NCBI GenBank assembly: GCA_963681505.1
Contig: OY811979.1
Location: 4,072,711-4,136,710, forward strand
Length of the DNA: 64,000 nt
Origin: Eunapius fragilis
Taxonomy: Eukaryota; Porifera; Demospongiae; Spongillida; Spongillidae
Direction of reading: 5' to 3'
The position numbers and the translations under genes are program-made. The notes beneath the pieces were generated by a model. The model was not told the origin of the DNA and searched no databases. It saw only the letters and a list, made by a program, of their open reading frames with translations. Of this stretch, positions 20,964 to 32,049 are shown in pieces; the first letter of the stretch is position 1, and each line of letters starts with the position of its first letter.

Positions 20964-21377
20964 TACTGCTCACATCCCCCCTCTCTCCTCCCCCACCTTC
21001 CACTTCATAAACACACATACATGTTTTCAGTGCTGGGGGCAGTGTACGTTGGCAGGACTATGGCTGTAATTGGAGTGGGCAGCTGGAGGTGCAGTGGGAC
21101 ACCAACTGTAGGGGGACGAGGAGTAGTGACACTACCAACCGTATCTCTGACATAACGTACAAATTGCACATGTCTCGTTGCAAGTGATGTTTTGGGAACA
21201 CCCACACTGACGGTGAGTAGAGTTGAACGACAAGCACAGCTGCAATCAGTCTCCGTTGTTCACAGAGCAGGGCAGAGAAGATGGGAGTGCGGTGCGCTCT
21301 ATTTGGAATTATCAGCAAGGTGATGTGGCATGAATCAAAAGACCCCCATTCCCACCTCTCGACCCATAACTCCTTAC
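20581..21377. other. No certain gene; contains a C29 tract
   Basis: The tract of 29 C lies at 20934-20962. The rest holds no feature I can support. It lies downstream of the putative exon at 21378-21555 and could be intron. Confidence 0.4.
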
Positions 21378-21920
21378 CTCCGGGTCGCAAAGGGTTAACG
21401 ACAACAATCATACTTGGGTTTGCCTCAAAGGCACTCACTTTCCTCACCAAGAAGTTCTTTGGCCCCGTCTGCAGTGCCTGCCAAATTGACTGCCGCTCAG
21501 TCCAGAAGAACTGGTTGTCAAATTTAGCGATTCCGCGAGGCTCCAAGATGTAGTTCTGTGTTGATGCAGAGGGTCTAGGTATCATGGTACCCCCTTCCTG
21601 TCATGGTACCCCCTTTCACTGAGTGGAAGGGGGTACCATGAGAGGAAGGGGGTACCATGAGAGGAAGGGGGGTACCATGAGAGGAAGGGGGTACCATGAC
21701 AGGAAGGGGGTACCATGAGAGGAAGGGGGTACCATGAGAGGAAGGGGGTACCATGAGAGGAAGGGGGTACCATCCATGAGAGGAAGGGGGTACCTACCCA
21801 CCTGCCGGCTTACCCTATTTCTTTGTTCTGCAGAGATCATTACTAGGGAGTTCAGCCTGTAAGCCCTACTACGCCCCCTTCTTCCATGTGGTCCATCGAC
21901 CCAGAAGTGTGGGGATGACA
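21378..21920 (-). other. Two putative coding exons of an unrecognised gene
   Basis: On the minus strand an open segment at 21378-21555 is bounded by an acceptor ending CAACACAG and a donor GTAAGG. It reads LEPRGIAKFDNQFFWTE and continues with normal amino-acid composition. Upstream, about 21814-21920, another open segment containing VDGPHG ends at a donor GTAAGC. VDGPHG resembles flavin-binding loops of ferric-reductase/NADPH-oxidase proteins, but the second exon does not support that. Between them lies one of the inverted 19-bp arrays. I cannot name the protein; these may be exons of one host gene. Confidence 0.35.
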
Positions 21921-22142
21921 GGGTGGACATGGCCTGTGGACGAGCAGCTGGGGCAGGTGGGTGGTTACCCCTTTCATCTCATGGTACCCCCTTCCTCTCA
22001 TGGTACCCCCTTCCTCTCATGGTACCCCCTTCCTCTCATGGTACCCCCTTCCTCTCATGGTACCCCTTTCCTCTCATGGTACCCTCTTCCTCTCATGGTA
22101 CCCCCTTCCTCTCATGGTACCCCCTTCCTCTCATGGTACCCA
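21600..22142. repeat. Two 19-bp minisatellite arrays in opposite orientation
   Basis: The unit GGTACCATGAGAGGAAGGG repeats about nine times at 21600-21795. Its inverse repeats about nine times at 21965-22142. The inversion extends past the arrays into the spacer (CCCACCTGCC against GGCAGGTGGG). The structure is a near-perfect inverted repeat of nearly 200 bp per arm with a spacer of about 165 bp, and each unit contains a GGTACC palindrome. Confidence 0.9.
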
Positions 22143-22448
22143 GTAGGCACATTTTGCACTGGCAGTTCGGGAGCAGGGCTGTTTGAGGGCGGGATCCCCA
22201 ACACGGCAGTACTTGCCCTATGTTTGCAATTCAGTTATTCTTTACTCGTAGCTAGTAGAATCAAGACACCTCGTAGGCCTCTAGAAATCCAGATAAGGGA
22301 ATTTACTTGAGCATATTGAATTGGTAGCACCTCTTATGCCAATTACTGAAGTGTAGCTGGAATCTAGCTTTTTAGGAGAGCAGGGTATTGAAAGCATTCA
22401 CACGTACTTTAAGACTTGCTCACACATACAGGTAACTTATTGCTAATG
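22143..22448. other. No recognisable gene
   Basis: Unique-looking sequence between the inverted arrays and the GGGTCA element. Nothing is supported. Confidence 0.4.
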
Positions 22449-23895
22449 GGGTCATTCCATGGGCTATCAGGAATGAATTGGACAGCACCCCTCAGATTTG
22501 TGTGCAATTTATCATATTTGCTTGACCTAATATGGATGTTACTTTAACGCATTAATTTTTAAAATCGCACGAGTGGTTTACGAATTACCACCATCATGAA
22601 TAATTAATTGTTTTCCACTCATAACTCCCTACTCACAGAACGTGTATGGCTATTGTTGGCATCAAATTGAAGCTCTCTTAGTGTACAATCCGACTACAAT
22701 ATGTTTCTGTGGGAGAGGCAAAAGGGTTAGAGAATAAATGTTTATACAGCACGGTTTTCAATATTTAGGTCACTTGCAGGGTGATACTCAAGAATTTTGT
22801 TTTTGTATATGAAAACTGTTCATTGTCCTCACATTAAAAAAAAATAAAAATATCAGCTAGTTCTGGGAACTGCAGAGGGTTAAAGGGCAAGACGCCATTT
22901 TAATTTCTTCATGGTTTATTTTATCACTAATGAGAAGCAAGCGTTGTTTAGATACGTCTCAAGGGTATTACATAATACTGTCCTCAACTATCACAACAGT
23001 AAGAAAGGGTGTTGGTAATTTTAAAAAATGATTTTTAGTACATCGAATTGCGCATTTATTGGAAACCGTTACTAAGCCTCGGATCGTTGCTTAGGTAAGC
23101 GTGCTCGTTATTACTGTCATAAGTGGTTAAAGCTCAACATTTCTTTTGATTGGAAGTAAAAAGGAACAACGAGGTTTAAATGAACCGGCGGTGAGACCTA
23201 TTCAACCGGCTCAAGAAGTGGTGGTCCCTCAACCTGTTTATACGCCAGATGACGGCGTACCGGGGATCGGGGATCGTAGTGCCGCGGGTGGGATCCGAAG
23301 CTTAGTAACGGTTTCCAATAAATGCGCAATTCGATGTACTAAAAATCATTTTTTAAATTACCAACACCCTTTCTTACTGTTGTGATAGGAGGACAGCATT
23401 ATGCAATACCCTTGAGACGTATCTAAACAAAACTTGCTTCTCATTAGTGATAAAATAAACCATGAACTAGCTGATACTCAGACATTTTTTTTTTTTTAAA
23501 TGTAAGGACAATGAACAATTTTCATATACAAAAAACAAAACTCTTGAGTATCACCCTGCAAGTGACCTAAATATTGAAAACCGTGCTGTATAAACATTTA
23601 TTCGTTAACCCCTTCGCCTCTCTCACAGAAACATATTATAGTCGGATTGTACACTAAGAGAGCTTCAATTTGATGCCAACAATAGCCATTCACGTTCTGT
23701 GAGTAGGGAGTTATGAGTCTTCAAAGTGGAAAACAATTAATTATTCATGACGGTGTTAATTCGTAAACCACTCGTGCGATTTTAAAAATTAATGCGTTAA
23801 AGTAACATCCATATTAGGTGAAGCAAATATAATAAATTGCACACAAATCTGAGGGGTGCTGTCCAATTCCTTCCTGACGGCCCATGGAATGACCC
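22449..23895. mobile_element. Non-autonomous GGGTCA element with arms of about 600 bp
   Basis: The left arm 22449-23077 and right arm 23300-23895 are inverted copies starting GGGTCATTCCATGGGC, with small indels between them. The 222-bp centre matches the end of the element at 57.8-60.6 kb, including the phrase AAAGCTCAACATTTCTTTT and a peptide-like stretch with NEPA...PIQ and QE-VVP. It is therefore a deletion derivative of that larger element. Flanking 4-mers AATG and AGTG differ by one base and may be a decayed target duplication. Confidence 0.85.
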
Positions 23896-24432
23896 AGTGC
23901 TAAAAAAGAGATACACCAGCTTTTAATAAAGCGAGGAGTAAGTAGGTATAAATAAAGTTCTACGTGCTATTGTCTTTGTTTATCTCGTTCATTGGCACGC
24001 TATTCTACGTATATGTCCGGCTACTAGTGGTTTTGTAATGAAAACTGGCAATATAATTGTCTATGCATTTCGCCTTGGAGGGCAAATAGCGCGTCAATTA
24101 GTTAAGTACGCTATCTGAGTTAGTGGAGTGCTTCATGCACCACATGAACATCAAGATGGGACTAAAATCGCACGCGCAGGTAGGACGTTGTAAAGTGATA
24201 TAAGCCCATGGTATCTCAGGGGGTTGCTAGGCGAGAATTTTCGCGCACGTACTAAAGGTGCCCACCGGCAATAAAACAGCCATGCCCCTCAGCTACAGTT
24301 GGCCCACCTAGTCAGCGGCGGAGGGGAGGGGGGGGGGGGGGAACTCAGGGCACATACTCCACCTTTCCCCCCCACATATAACTTCGCGGGCCGCTTTTTA
24401 TAATAGTTGCCCGCACACATGAACTCTACTAC
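23896..24432. other. No recognisable gene
   Basis: Unique-looking sequence with a short G run near 24329-24340. No coding signal. Confidence 0.4.
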
Positions 24433-24720
24433 AGTAGCCGCTTGCTCCAGCGGTAATTATCACATTCGGAGCAGCGGGTAAATAAATATTGCACTTGGTA
24501 CAGAAGCAAACCCTGATCTAAATGCGGTTTTGCTGCTTACATAATCCGCCCTTAAAAGGGGCAGGGCTATGTAAGCAGCAAAGCCGCCATTTAGAGGGGC
24601 GTAGTCAACCACACACAGGCGTGTTTGCTAAGTACTCCAACAGTTTATTCTGTACCAGGTGAAATAATTATTTTCCGCTGCTGCGAATGTGATAATTACC
24701 ACTGGAGCAAAGCGGCTACT
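24433..24720. repeat. Palindromic MITE with a nested palindrome
   Basis: Outer arms of about 70 bp start AGTAGCCGCTTGCTCC and its inverse. A second, inner palindrome at about 24522-24592 contains TTTTGCTGCTTACATA and its inverse. No target duplication was established. Confidence 0.65.
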
Positions 24721-25704
24721 CTCGCAATCATATAAAGTTAATATTGCTAATACATACACTTCAGAGTGTCCGGAATCGGAATCAGTGGAATTGAATGCAG
24801 GCCCGCAACCTCCTAAACGTAGAAAAGAGGCAAATATCATTAATTTCTTCACCAGCAGGAATGCTGTAAGGGGTTGGACCCCAATGTGGGAGCTTACAGC
24901 ACTCCCCCACACCCCTAGCTGGGGCAGGAGGCTACCCCCTCCCGCACCCACCCCAGCCACACCCAGGTCCATCCATGCCCCTCCCAGTCGTAACATCCAG
25001 TAGCTGCTTGTCTGAACGGACGCTGGATGCACGAATCCAGCGTCTCCCGGGGAATGCAATTACACGTGACGTCACAATCCGACTGACTATCGAAGCGGTG
25101 ATGCAGCTGTTGGATATTTGGGTCTATGTAGAAGACTAGAGTTACGCCCCCCATTCCCCACCCCCACCGGCCCGTAGTCCGAGGGGATTCTGGTTAGTCA
25201 CTGATTGGTACCGTCGTAAGGATTGATCCGAGACGTTGAAGATAATGGTGTTAGTATCTCCTCGGACGTAGCATTCAGGACCACGCTATGCAATACAATC
25301 ATTTATTTATCGTGGCAGGGAAGGGATGGTACTACCCCTCAACCGATACTAATCTAATTAGTTATTATAGCAAACATGTTATGTTAATACTAATACGACT
25401 TACGCGTATGCTCAGTGATAACTTTCAGATGACTACAGTACATACAGCGCGTGTGCATTGCTTTATGCTATAATCAGTCAGCAATTTAATCTTTGACTGC
25501 TTCATGCAATGCAATTATATGGCAACTGGGGTACCTAATGCTGGATCATTTGATCCGGCCCCAGACCAAGGAAGAAATAAAATTCCAGAAGGTGTCATAC
25601 ATGGATGGGTATGCTGTTGGAAGTTCATTTCATTGGGAGCCATAGTAACCACAAGAGACCAATCACATGGTCATTGTGGGCATTCATGTGGCATATGGTT
25701 TCCA
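24721..25704. other. No recognised gene
   Basis: An open plus-strand stretch at 24689-25003 contains PPKRRKEANIINFF, a nuclear-localisation-like run, but it starts inside the MITE and has no other support. The rest shows no gene. Confidence 0.35.
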
Positions 25705-28680
25705 CTGCATGTAACCAGAAGTCTGGAGGACTGTGAGAGTGAGGGAGGAAAATTAGGGCTTAGGGAAGGGAGGGGGGCCTGAAGGCCTGCTATGCCCTCC
25801 AACTTTTCACCCCCTCTCCGAATCCGCCCTCAAATTGCACCTGTCCCTCCCTCCCGACACTCTTCATTGAAACTCAATAACCGCCCCGCTCTTTAATAAT
25901 GCCATCTTGGCTCTAAGGAGGCGCCTTCGGCGTCACACTCTGCTACCTAAGGCCACCTCACCATTCTCTCCAAAAACTAAGTGAGGCGACTTCTGCTCCT
26001 ACACATACCAGATTGCCATGGTAACCCACCTCCTCCCCCTGTACTTAACTCTCTTACCAGGACCCATGTGTTCAGTGGGGTGGAGGATATGTACATGTGT
26101 CCATGTTCACATCACTATGCTGCAACATCTGTAGTCCAAAACCATGCACCAAGGACTTTTACATTATTTATACATGTACAATGGAACTAACCACAACGGC
26201 ACAAGAATGAACAGTCTCCTGGATCTTGTCACTATGAGTAGACAGCTGTGCCACTGTGTGCAGATGGGAGAGATGTTGTATTACATGCTGAGAATTGAGC
26301 ACTGCTAATCTGCAAATAAACGTAACCAACACATGGGATGCAGTGTATAAAACAACCAATTTTATTTATTTATTTTAATCAACACTCTACCAGAACAAAT
26401 AAAGAGTACTGACCAGGAATCGACCCTGTGGGATGACCAGCAATGTATCTGACATAATGATATGGACATGCCACCTTCCAAGCCATCATCAGCATACACA
26501 ATCACTGTAACCAGCAGTCCAGAGGACTGCGAGATGAGGGAGAAAAAATAGGGCTTAGGGTAGGGAGGGGGGGGCTGAAGACCTGCTATGCCCTTCAACT
26601 TTTCACCCCCTCTCCGAATCCGCCCTTAAATTGCACCCATCCCTCCCTACTGACACTGTTCATTCAAACTCAACACCCGCCACACTCTTTAATAATGCCA
26701 TCTTGGCTCTAAGGAGGCGCCTGCGGCACCATACTTGGAGCCTTCGGCGCCATACAACGTATCCCTGCCTATGCCAGCAAGGCTGCTTTCAACCCTGGAA
26801 CACACAGGTTAACATAACTGACCACAAGTGTGGGCAATGTCATGTTGTTTAGGGAAACCTAGCGCCCCTGATCTATACCAGTATCTGATTATTGATGTGC
26901 AGGCTTGTAATACTGCAGGCAGTATCTATGAGATGTACTTGGACATAGTGCCTAACCATGGCACAAAAGACTATAAAGAGGTGAAAGAGGCCTGCTCTAC
27001 TGTATGCTTTGATCCCTAATGTGACATCATTCACAAGTCTCCCTAATTACATCACACATTGCAGGTCAGCACTATAGTGGACAACTGCTAATACATGTAT
27101 GGTAAAGTGTCCTCCTGCAAATATGGACAATAAGACACATTCATTGGGGATTTAGGAAACTGTGTAGTGTTCTTAGTCCTAAGCCTTGTTCATATTTTTT
27201 TGTATCTCATGTTTTCATAATTGCAGAATACATTATGATGAAGCAGTACTGCTAGCTGTTATGTATTTCATACAACAAATGCACTGCAGGTTAATCCCCA
27301 TGGGTGTGATCATTCCCCTTCATATCTCTTCCCTCTTCCTCCCCTATTTGTACTTCTTCCTCTACCTAACCCTCACTTCCTCCCCTCTCCCTCCCCTCTC
27401 TCTCACCTCCCCTCACTTCTCTCCCCTCTCCCTCACCTGATCTCCTCTTCTGGTATGATGGTTGTGCCACAACAGGCACACTTAGAACAGCCACAACAGG
27501 CACACTTTGTTCCATTGTCAGATCAAGCAGCATTCATTGGTCAGACTGACTCAAAAGCAGTGGTTACTTCTGATGACATAGGGAGAGAGAGAGAGTAGAT
27601 ATTGGGGGTGGACATAATCATGTGTGAATCAACCAATGTACTTAACACATTTCAAAAGTGCTTACTACAAGACAGATGGCCAGACCATTACATTTTTGAA
27701 GCTCCTTCCTGGACCAACATCCCTTCAGCACAGTCTTCAAAGCTTTGAGATCCCAGTCATAGTGCTGCGAGGAGCTACTAATCTAATTAGTTATTACAGC
27801 AAACTAGGAGCTACCTGTAAGGTTGTGGGGTGCATGTGTGTGTGTGTGCGGGGGGGGGGGGGGGGGTGCATGTGTGTGTGTGTGGGTGTGTGGTGCATGT
27901 ATGCGTGTGTGTGTGTGTGGGTGTGTGGTGCATGTATGCGTGCATGTATGTGTGTGTGGGGGTGTGTGTGTTGCATGTGTGTGTGTGTGTGTGGTGCATG
28001 TATGTGTGTGTGGGGGGTGCATGTGTGTGTGTGTGGTGCATGTATGCGTGTGTGTGTGGGGGGGTGTGGTTCATGTGTGTGGTGCATGTGTGTGATGAAA
28101 AATGTCTTCACATAGCCTATGCACAACAGATGTACTGTACAATCATGTACTACACAGAGGTACAGGTCAAAATGTCCAGACCCAAGTGAATTAAATAAGA
28201 ATGAATCACCAAATGCTGCAGTGACTAATTATAATAACAGATAAACAATATAAACTTGCAGTTACAAGTTTTAGAGTTTCAAAACAAAAAAAGAAATAGG
28301 ACTAAATAGGATTTTTAACTTAGGATGAGGGGCTTGAGGGAGAGGGGAGGTGAGAGAGCAAAGGAAGGTGAGGGAGAGGGGAGGGATGTGAGGGAGAGGG
28401 GAGGAAGGTGGGGGGAGGGGAAGAAGGTAGGGGAGAGGGGAGGAAGGTGGGGGAGAGGGGAGGAAGGTGGGGGAGAGGAGAGGAAGGTGGGGGAGAGGGG
28501 AGGGATGTGAGGGAGAGGGAGAGGGGAGGTGAGGGTTAGGTAGAGGAGGAAGTACAAATAGGTGTGGAAGAGGGGAGAGATATGAAGGGGAATGATCACA
28601 CTCATGGGGATTAACCTGCAGTGCATTTGTTGTAAGAAATACATAACCATGTACCCTTGTAACTCTTTATGTCCAATAGC
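25705..28680. repeat. Mosaic of duplicated blocks with TG microsatellite
   Basis: 25705-25940 recurs at 26505-26745 in direct orientation. 26110-26360 recurs at 31123-31350. 27240-27440 recurs inverted at about 28320-28670 and direct at 31440-31580. 27831-28100 is a long TG-rich microsatellite with a G17 tract. A minus-strand stretch at about 26345-26450 with GGTCGATTCCTGG (like a tRNA-type B box) and an AAATAAATAAATAAA tail, repeated at about 31365-31430, might be a SINE. I see no intact gene. Confidence 0.6.
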
Positions 28681-28707
28681 ACTTTACATCTTAATGTTTC
28701 GGCTTAC

Positions 28708-29381
28708 TTGAACCCTTCTGCAAAGAGGATGACCACTGCAATCTGCTCATGGTCAGGTGATGGCGACTGGTCGGTGTTTGAGGTTGTCGGGAGCTTCTGG
28801 TGTCCTCCATAACCCTTGCCTGCTGGGTTGATGGTGATGAAAATGCCAGTGTTTGGGTTCAGGTCAACCTGCAGGTGGGTAAAAATTATAAGTTGGCGCA
28901 CATCAGGTTTGTCACATTTAAGGTCTTGGATTATCTGATGAATTACTTGAAAACATTTCCTATGTGAAATGCATCTAACAACAGACCTCCCAATATACAT
29001 GAAGGAAGCCTTCTTCCTTGGTATAGCACACCTCTCTCCTCTCCCCTGTCCCCCATCAACAGGACCCTCTCCCTCAATCTAACCAAACCAGTCCTTCCAC
29101 ATAACCTTGTTCCTAAATGCCCTTCAATACTCCCTCACCTCACACAAGCACCAACATCACAAGGTAGACAAAATAGCCAATGTCTCCATATCCACTCCCC
29201 TACAAAAAGCCCATGCAGCAGGTTCCCAGACCGAATCAATTGTTTCCTACCTGTTTTCCAAGGAGCTCGCAGTTGGTGGAACAGCTCCTGAGCACAGCCT
29301 GTATGGTCTGGATCTGCATGGAGACAGCAGAGAGCAGTGTAAAGCAGCCCCCACTCACCACACTTGACCAGACCAATGAAT
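28708..29381 (-). pseudogene. Cytoplasmic dynein-2 heavy chain (DYNC2H1-like) AAA1 fragment, broken
   Basis: Two exons on the minus strand correspond to the first ATPase module of the intraflagellar-transport dynein motor. Exon 29251-29381 runs from FIGLVKCG to IQTIQAV and CELLGKQ, and has a GTAGG donor. Exon 28708-28868 begins VDLNPNTGIFITINPAGKG (the signature that separates dynein-2 from axonemal chains) and ends AEGFK with a GTAAGC donor. The copy is damaged. In the first exon the Walker B stretch (the DEFNR region) is deleted with a frame change. In the second, several small deletions shift the frame after QKLP. The P-loop exon was not found. It is a gene relic, or less likely an assembly error. 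Confidence 0.8.
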
Positions 29382-30106
29382 CTGAATAATGGCAAATGAT
29401 TGTGTAGTACCCCTGGCTTATGGGAAAGCATAGTATAGTGGGGCATTGTCAAAGGTTAGTGGGTCTAGCCTGCCTCTGTGTCTGCAACCCCCTAAACAAA
29501 CTAAATTGTCCTTTTGTCTGGTTCTAGGTATTGTATTGCTATAACATAAATGGTGTTTTACAGAAAGCAGACATTCAGTCTCATAGCCAGCCTATTGATG
29601 ACCTGAACTTTTCACTGACCCACCCACCACTCCACATGTACATCAAATTGTACCTGTGCACTGATTTTCAGGTCATACATCATTGGCAGGTGACACCCTT
29701 CGGGCTTCTACCATGACCAACCACCCAAGCCACTGACCGCGTCGTGCTGTGGCATATCTGGTCGAACCAATGGGTGACTCTACTGTTACCCTTGGTCCCA
29801 GATTGGTTCAGCGGTTGAAGGACCAGCCACTCTCCATGACCTTGTCATGGTAGTGGCAAGTCTGGTCACATCCAGGAGTAGCCTGCACTACCCCTTGGTC
29901 CCAGGCCGGCTCGACAGGGGGGCCTGCACCCCCTGTCATATGTCTGACCGGTTCACCCCTTACGGGCAAACCAGTTAACCTGTTAACCAGCTAACATAAG
30001 GAGAATGGAAGCATGGGACATGGCTTTGATGCATGATATATGATAGTGAAGCTGTGAGCATGTGAAAGAAGGAGCATTCATGTAGCATTAAACGTGTTTA
30101 TGTCGT
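29382..30106. other. No gene; dispersed repeat related to 56.2 kb
   Basis: About 29680-29960 shares phrases with 56220-56400 (CATCATTGGCAGGTG against CATCAATGGCAGGCAG, CCCTTCGGGCTTCTACC against CCCTTTGGGCTTCTACC). It appears to be a diverged copy of the same repeat. Confidence 0.4.
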
Positions 30107-30395
30107 GTTCTCTAGGGTGCATACATACACATGTTCTCTAGGGTGCATACATACACATGTTCTCTAGGGTGCATACATACACATGTTCTCTAGGGTGCAT
30201 ACATACACATGTTCTCTAGGGTGCATACATACACATGTTCTCTAGGGTGCATACATACACGTGTTCTCTAGGGTGCATACATACACGTGTTCTCTAGGGT
30301 GCATACATACACGTGTTCTCTAGGGTGCATACATACACGTGTTCTCTAGGGTGCATACATACACGTGTTCTCTAGGGTGCATACATACACATGTT
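30107..30395. repeat. 26-bp minisatellite, about 11 units
   Basis: The unit TCTCTAGGGTGCATACATAC plus ACATGT or ACGTGT is almost perfect. Early units carry CATG and a contiguous later block carries CGTG, showing local homogenisation. Confidence 0.9.
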
Positions 30396-31075
30396 ATCAT
30401 CAGCACTGGAGGATCATATAGCCCTGATTCACTGATTCAGTCATTCCTGTACCAGCAAGACCACAGGGGTTTTCCCTTGAGCCCAAAGGTCACATTCCTA
30501 CATATAACAGAACAAGTGTATGAGGTAATAACAAAATGATACCATCAGTATTACTTCAGATGTCCCCTCTGCCCAAGTTGCTTAATTAATTTTCACTGAA
30601 CAACTGAAATCAGAAGTCAATTCACATGCACACACACCCCACATGCACACACACCACATGTACACACATACCACATGCACACCATGCACAAACATACATA
30701 TCCCCCAATTACAGCACTCTTGTACTCAGCATTTCCCAGCTAATGGATGTGGCGTACCAAAGCCCCAAGGCAAGCATGAGCCAGAAATGCAACAACTTTA
30801 TGTGTGTGTATATGTGTGACCCATAGAGGTCTCATGATTGAAGACATGTACACACATTTAGCTGAATACACATGTGCACAACAGTCACACACATTACATG
30901 TACTCACACAAACACACAACTTGCTATTTGAACAGTCATCTTGATGTTCATCTTGGCTACAACCACTTCTGATGTAGCCTCCTTCTTCATGGCTCACATG
31001 TCTGGTTAGCCCTGTGAGATGCACAATCAAGATAAGCAGAGACACACATTGAACATATGCCATGCACTGAACATG

Positions 31076-31114
<39 letters not shown>

Positions 31115-31574
31115 CACCACACATCACTATGCTGCAACATCTGTAGTCCAAAACCATGCATCAAGAGATTTTACATTATTTATACATGTACAATGGAACT
31201 AACCACAACAGCACAAGAATGAACAGTCTCCTGGATCTTGTCACTATGGATAGACAGCTGGGCCACTGTGTGCAGATGGGAGAGATGTTGGAGAATTGCT
31301 GCTGATGTGCAAATAAAACACAGGATGCAGTGTATCAAAGAGAATCGAAAAACCAGTTTTTTTTTAATCAACACTCTATCAAAACAAATAGAACTGACCA
31401 AGAATCAAACCCAGTGGAATCTAGCATGACCAGCAATGTATATACTGCTAGCCGTTATGTATTTCTTACAGCAAATGCACTGCAGGTTAATCCCCATGGG
31501 TGTGATCATTCCCCTTCATATCTCTTCCCTCTTCCTCCCCTATTTGTACTTCCTCCTCTACCTAACCCTCACCT
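30396..31574. repeat. CA-rich and duplicated sequence
   Basis: 30626-30690 and 31076-31112 are CA microsatellites. 31123-31350 and 31440-31574 duplicate blocks at 26110 and 27240. No gene is seen. Confidence 0.5.
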
Positions 31575-31849
31575 TCCTCATGGTCACCCTCCTCTGTACT
31601 CATGGTCACCCTTCTCTGTACTCACGATCACCCTTCTCTGCATTCATGGTCACCCTTCTCTACACTCATGGTTACCCTTCCCTACACCCATGTTCACCCT
31701 TTTCTACACTGAAGGTCACCCTTCTCTGCACTCATGGTCAACCTTCTCTGCACTCATGGTCAACCTTCTTTGCACTCATGACTATCCTTCTCTGCACTCA
31801 CGGTCACCCTTCTCTGCACTCATGGTCAACCTTCTCTGCACTCATGACT
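31575..31849. repeat. 22-bp minisatellite running into the assembly gap
   Basis: Units of the form CACTCATGGTCACCCTTCTCTG repeat about 12 times with variants. The same minisatellite occurs at 49543-49680. Confidence 0.85.
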
Positions 31850-32049
31850 NNNNNNNNNNNNNNNNNNNNNNNNNNNNNNNNNNNNNNNNNNNNNNNNNNN
31901 NNNNNNNNNNNNNNNNNNNNNNNNNNNNNNNNNNNNNNNNNNNNNNNNNNNNNNNNNNNNNNNNNNNNNNNNNNNNNNNNNNNNNNNNNNNNNNNNNNNN
32001 NNNNNNNNNNNNNNNNNNNNNNNNNNNNNNNNNNNNNNNNNNNNNNNNN
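31850..32049. other. Assembly gap (200 N)
   Basis: Exactly 200 N follow directly on the minisatellite. The round number suggests a scaffold gap of unknown real size. Confidence 0.99.

Noticed and set aside
24689..25003. Frame with PPKRRKEANIINFF
   Set aside because: It begins inside a MITE and has only a nuclear-localisation-like run to support it.
26345..26450. tRNA-derived SINE with B-box-like GGTCGATTCCTGG
   Set aside because: Only the B-box-like part and an A-rich tail are visible; no convincing A box or target duplication, so it is mentioned only within the mosaic entry.
26828..27019. Plus-strand frame with LYQYLIIDVQACN and MYLDIVPNHG
   Set aside because: Protein-like composition but no recognised family, no start context and no splice sites; too weak to call a gene.
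27794..28189. Cysteine/valine-rich frames
   Set aside because: Translation of a TG microsatellite in several frames.
30107..30395. CRISPR-like regular array
   Set aside because: Units are contiguous with no unique spacers, and the genome is clearly animal; it is a minisatellite. The same holds for the arrays at 10858, 20190, 21600 and 31575.
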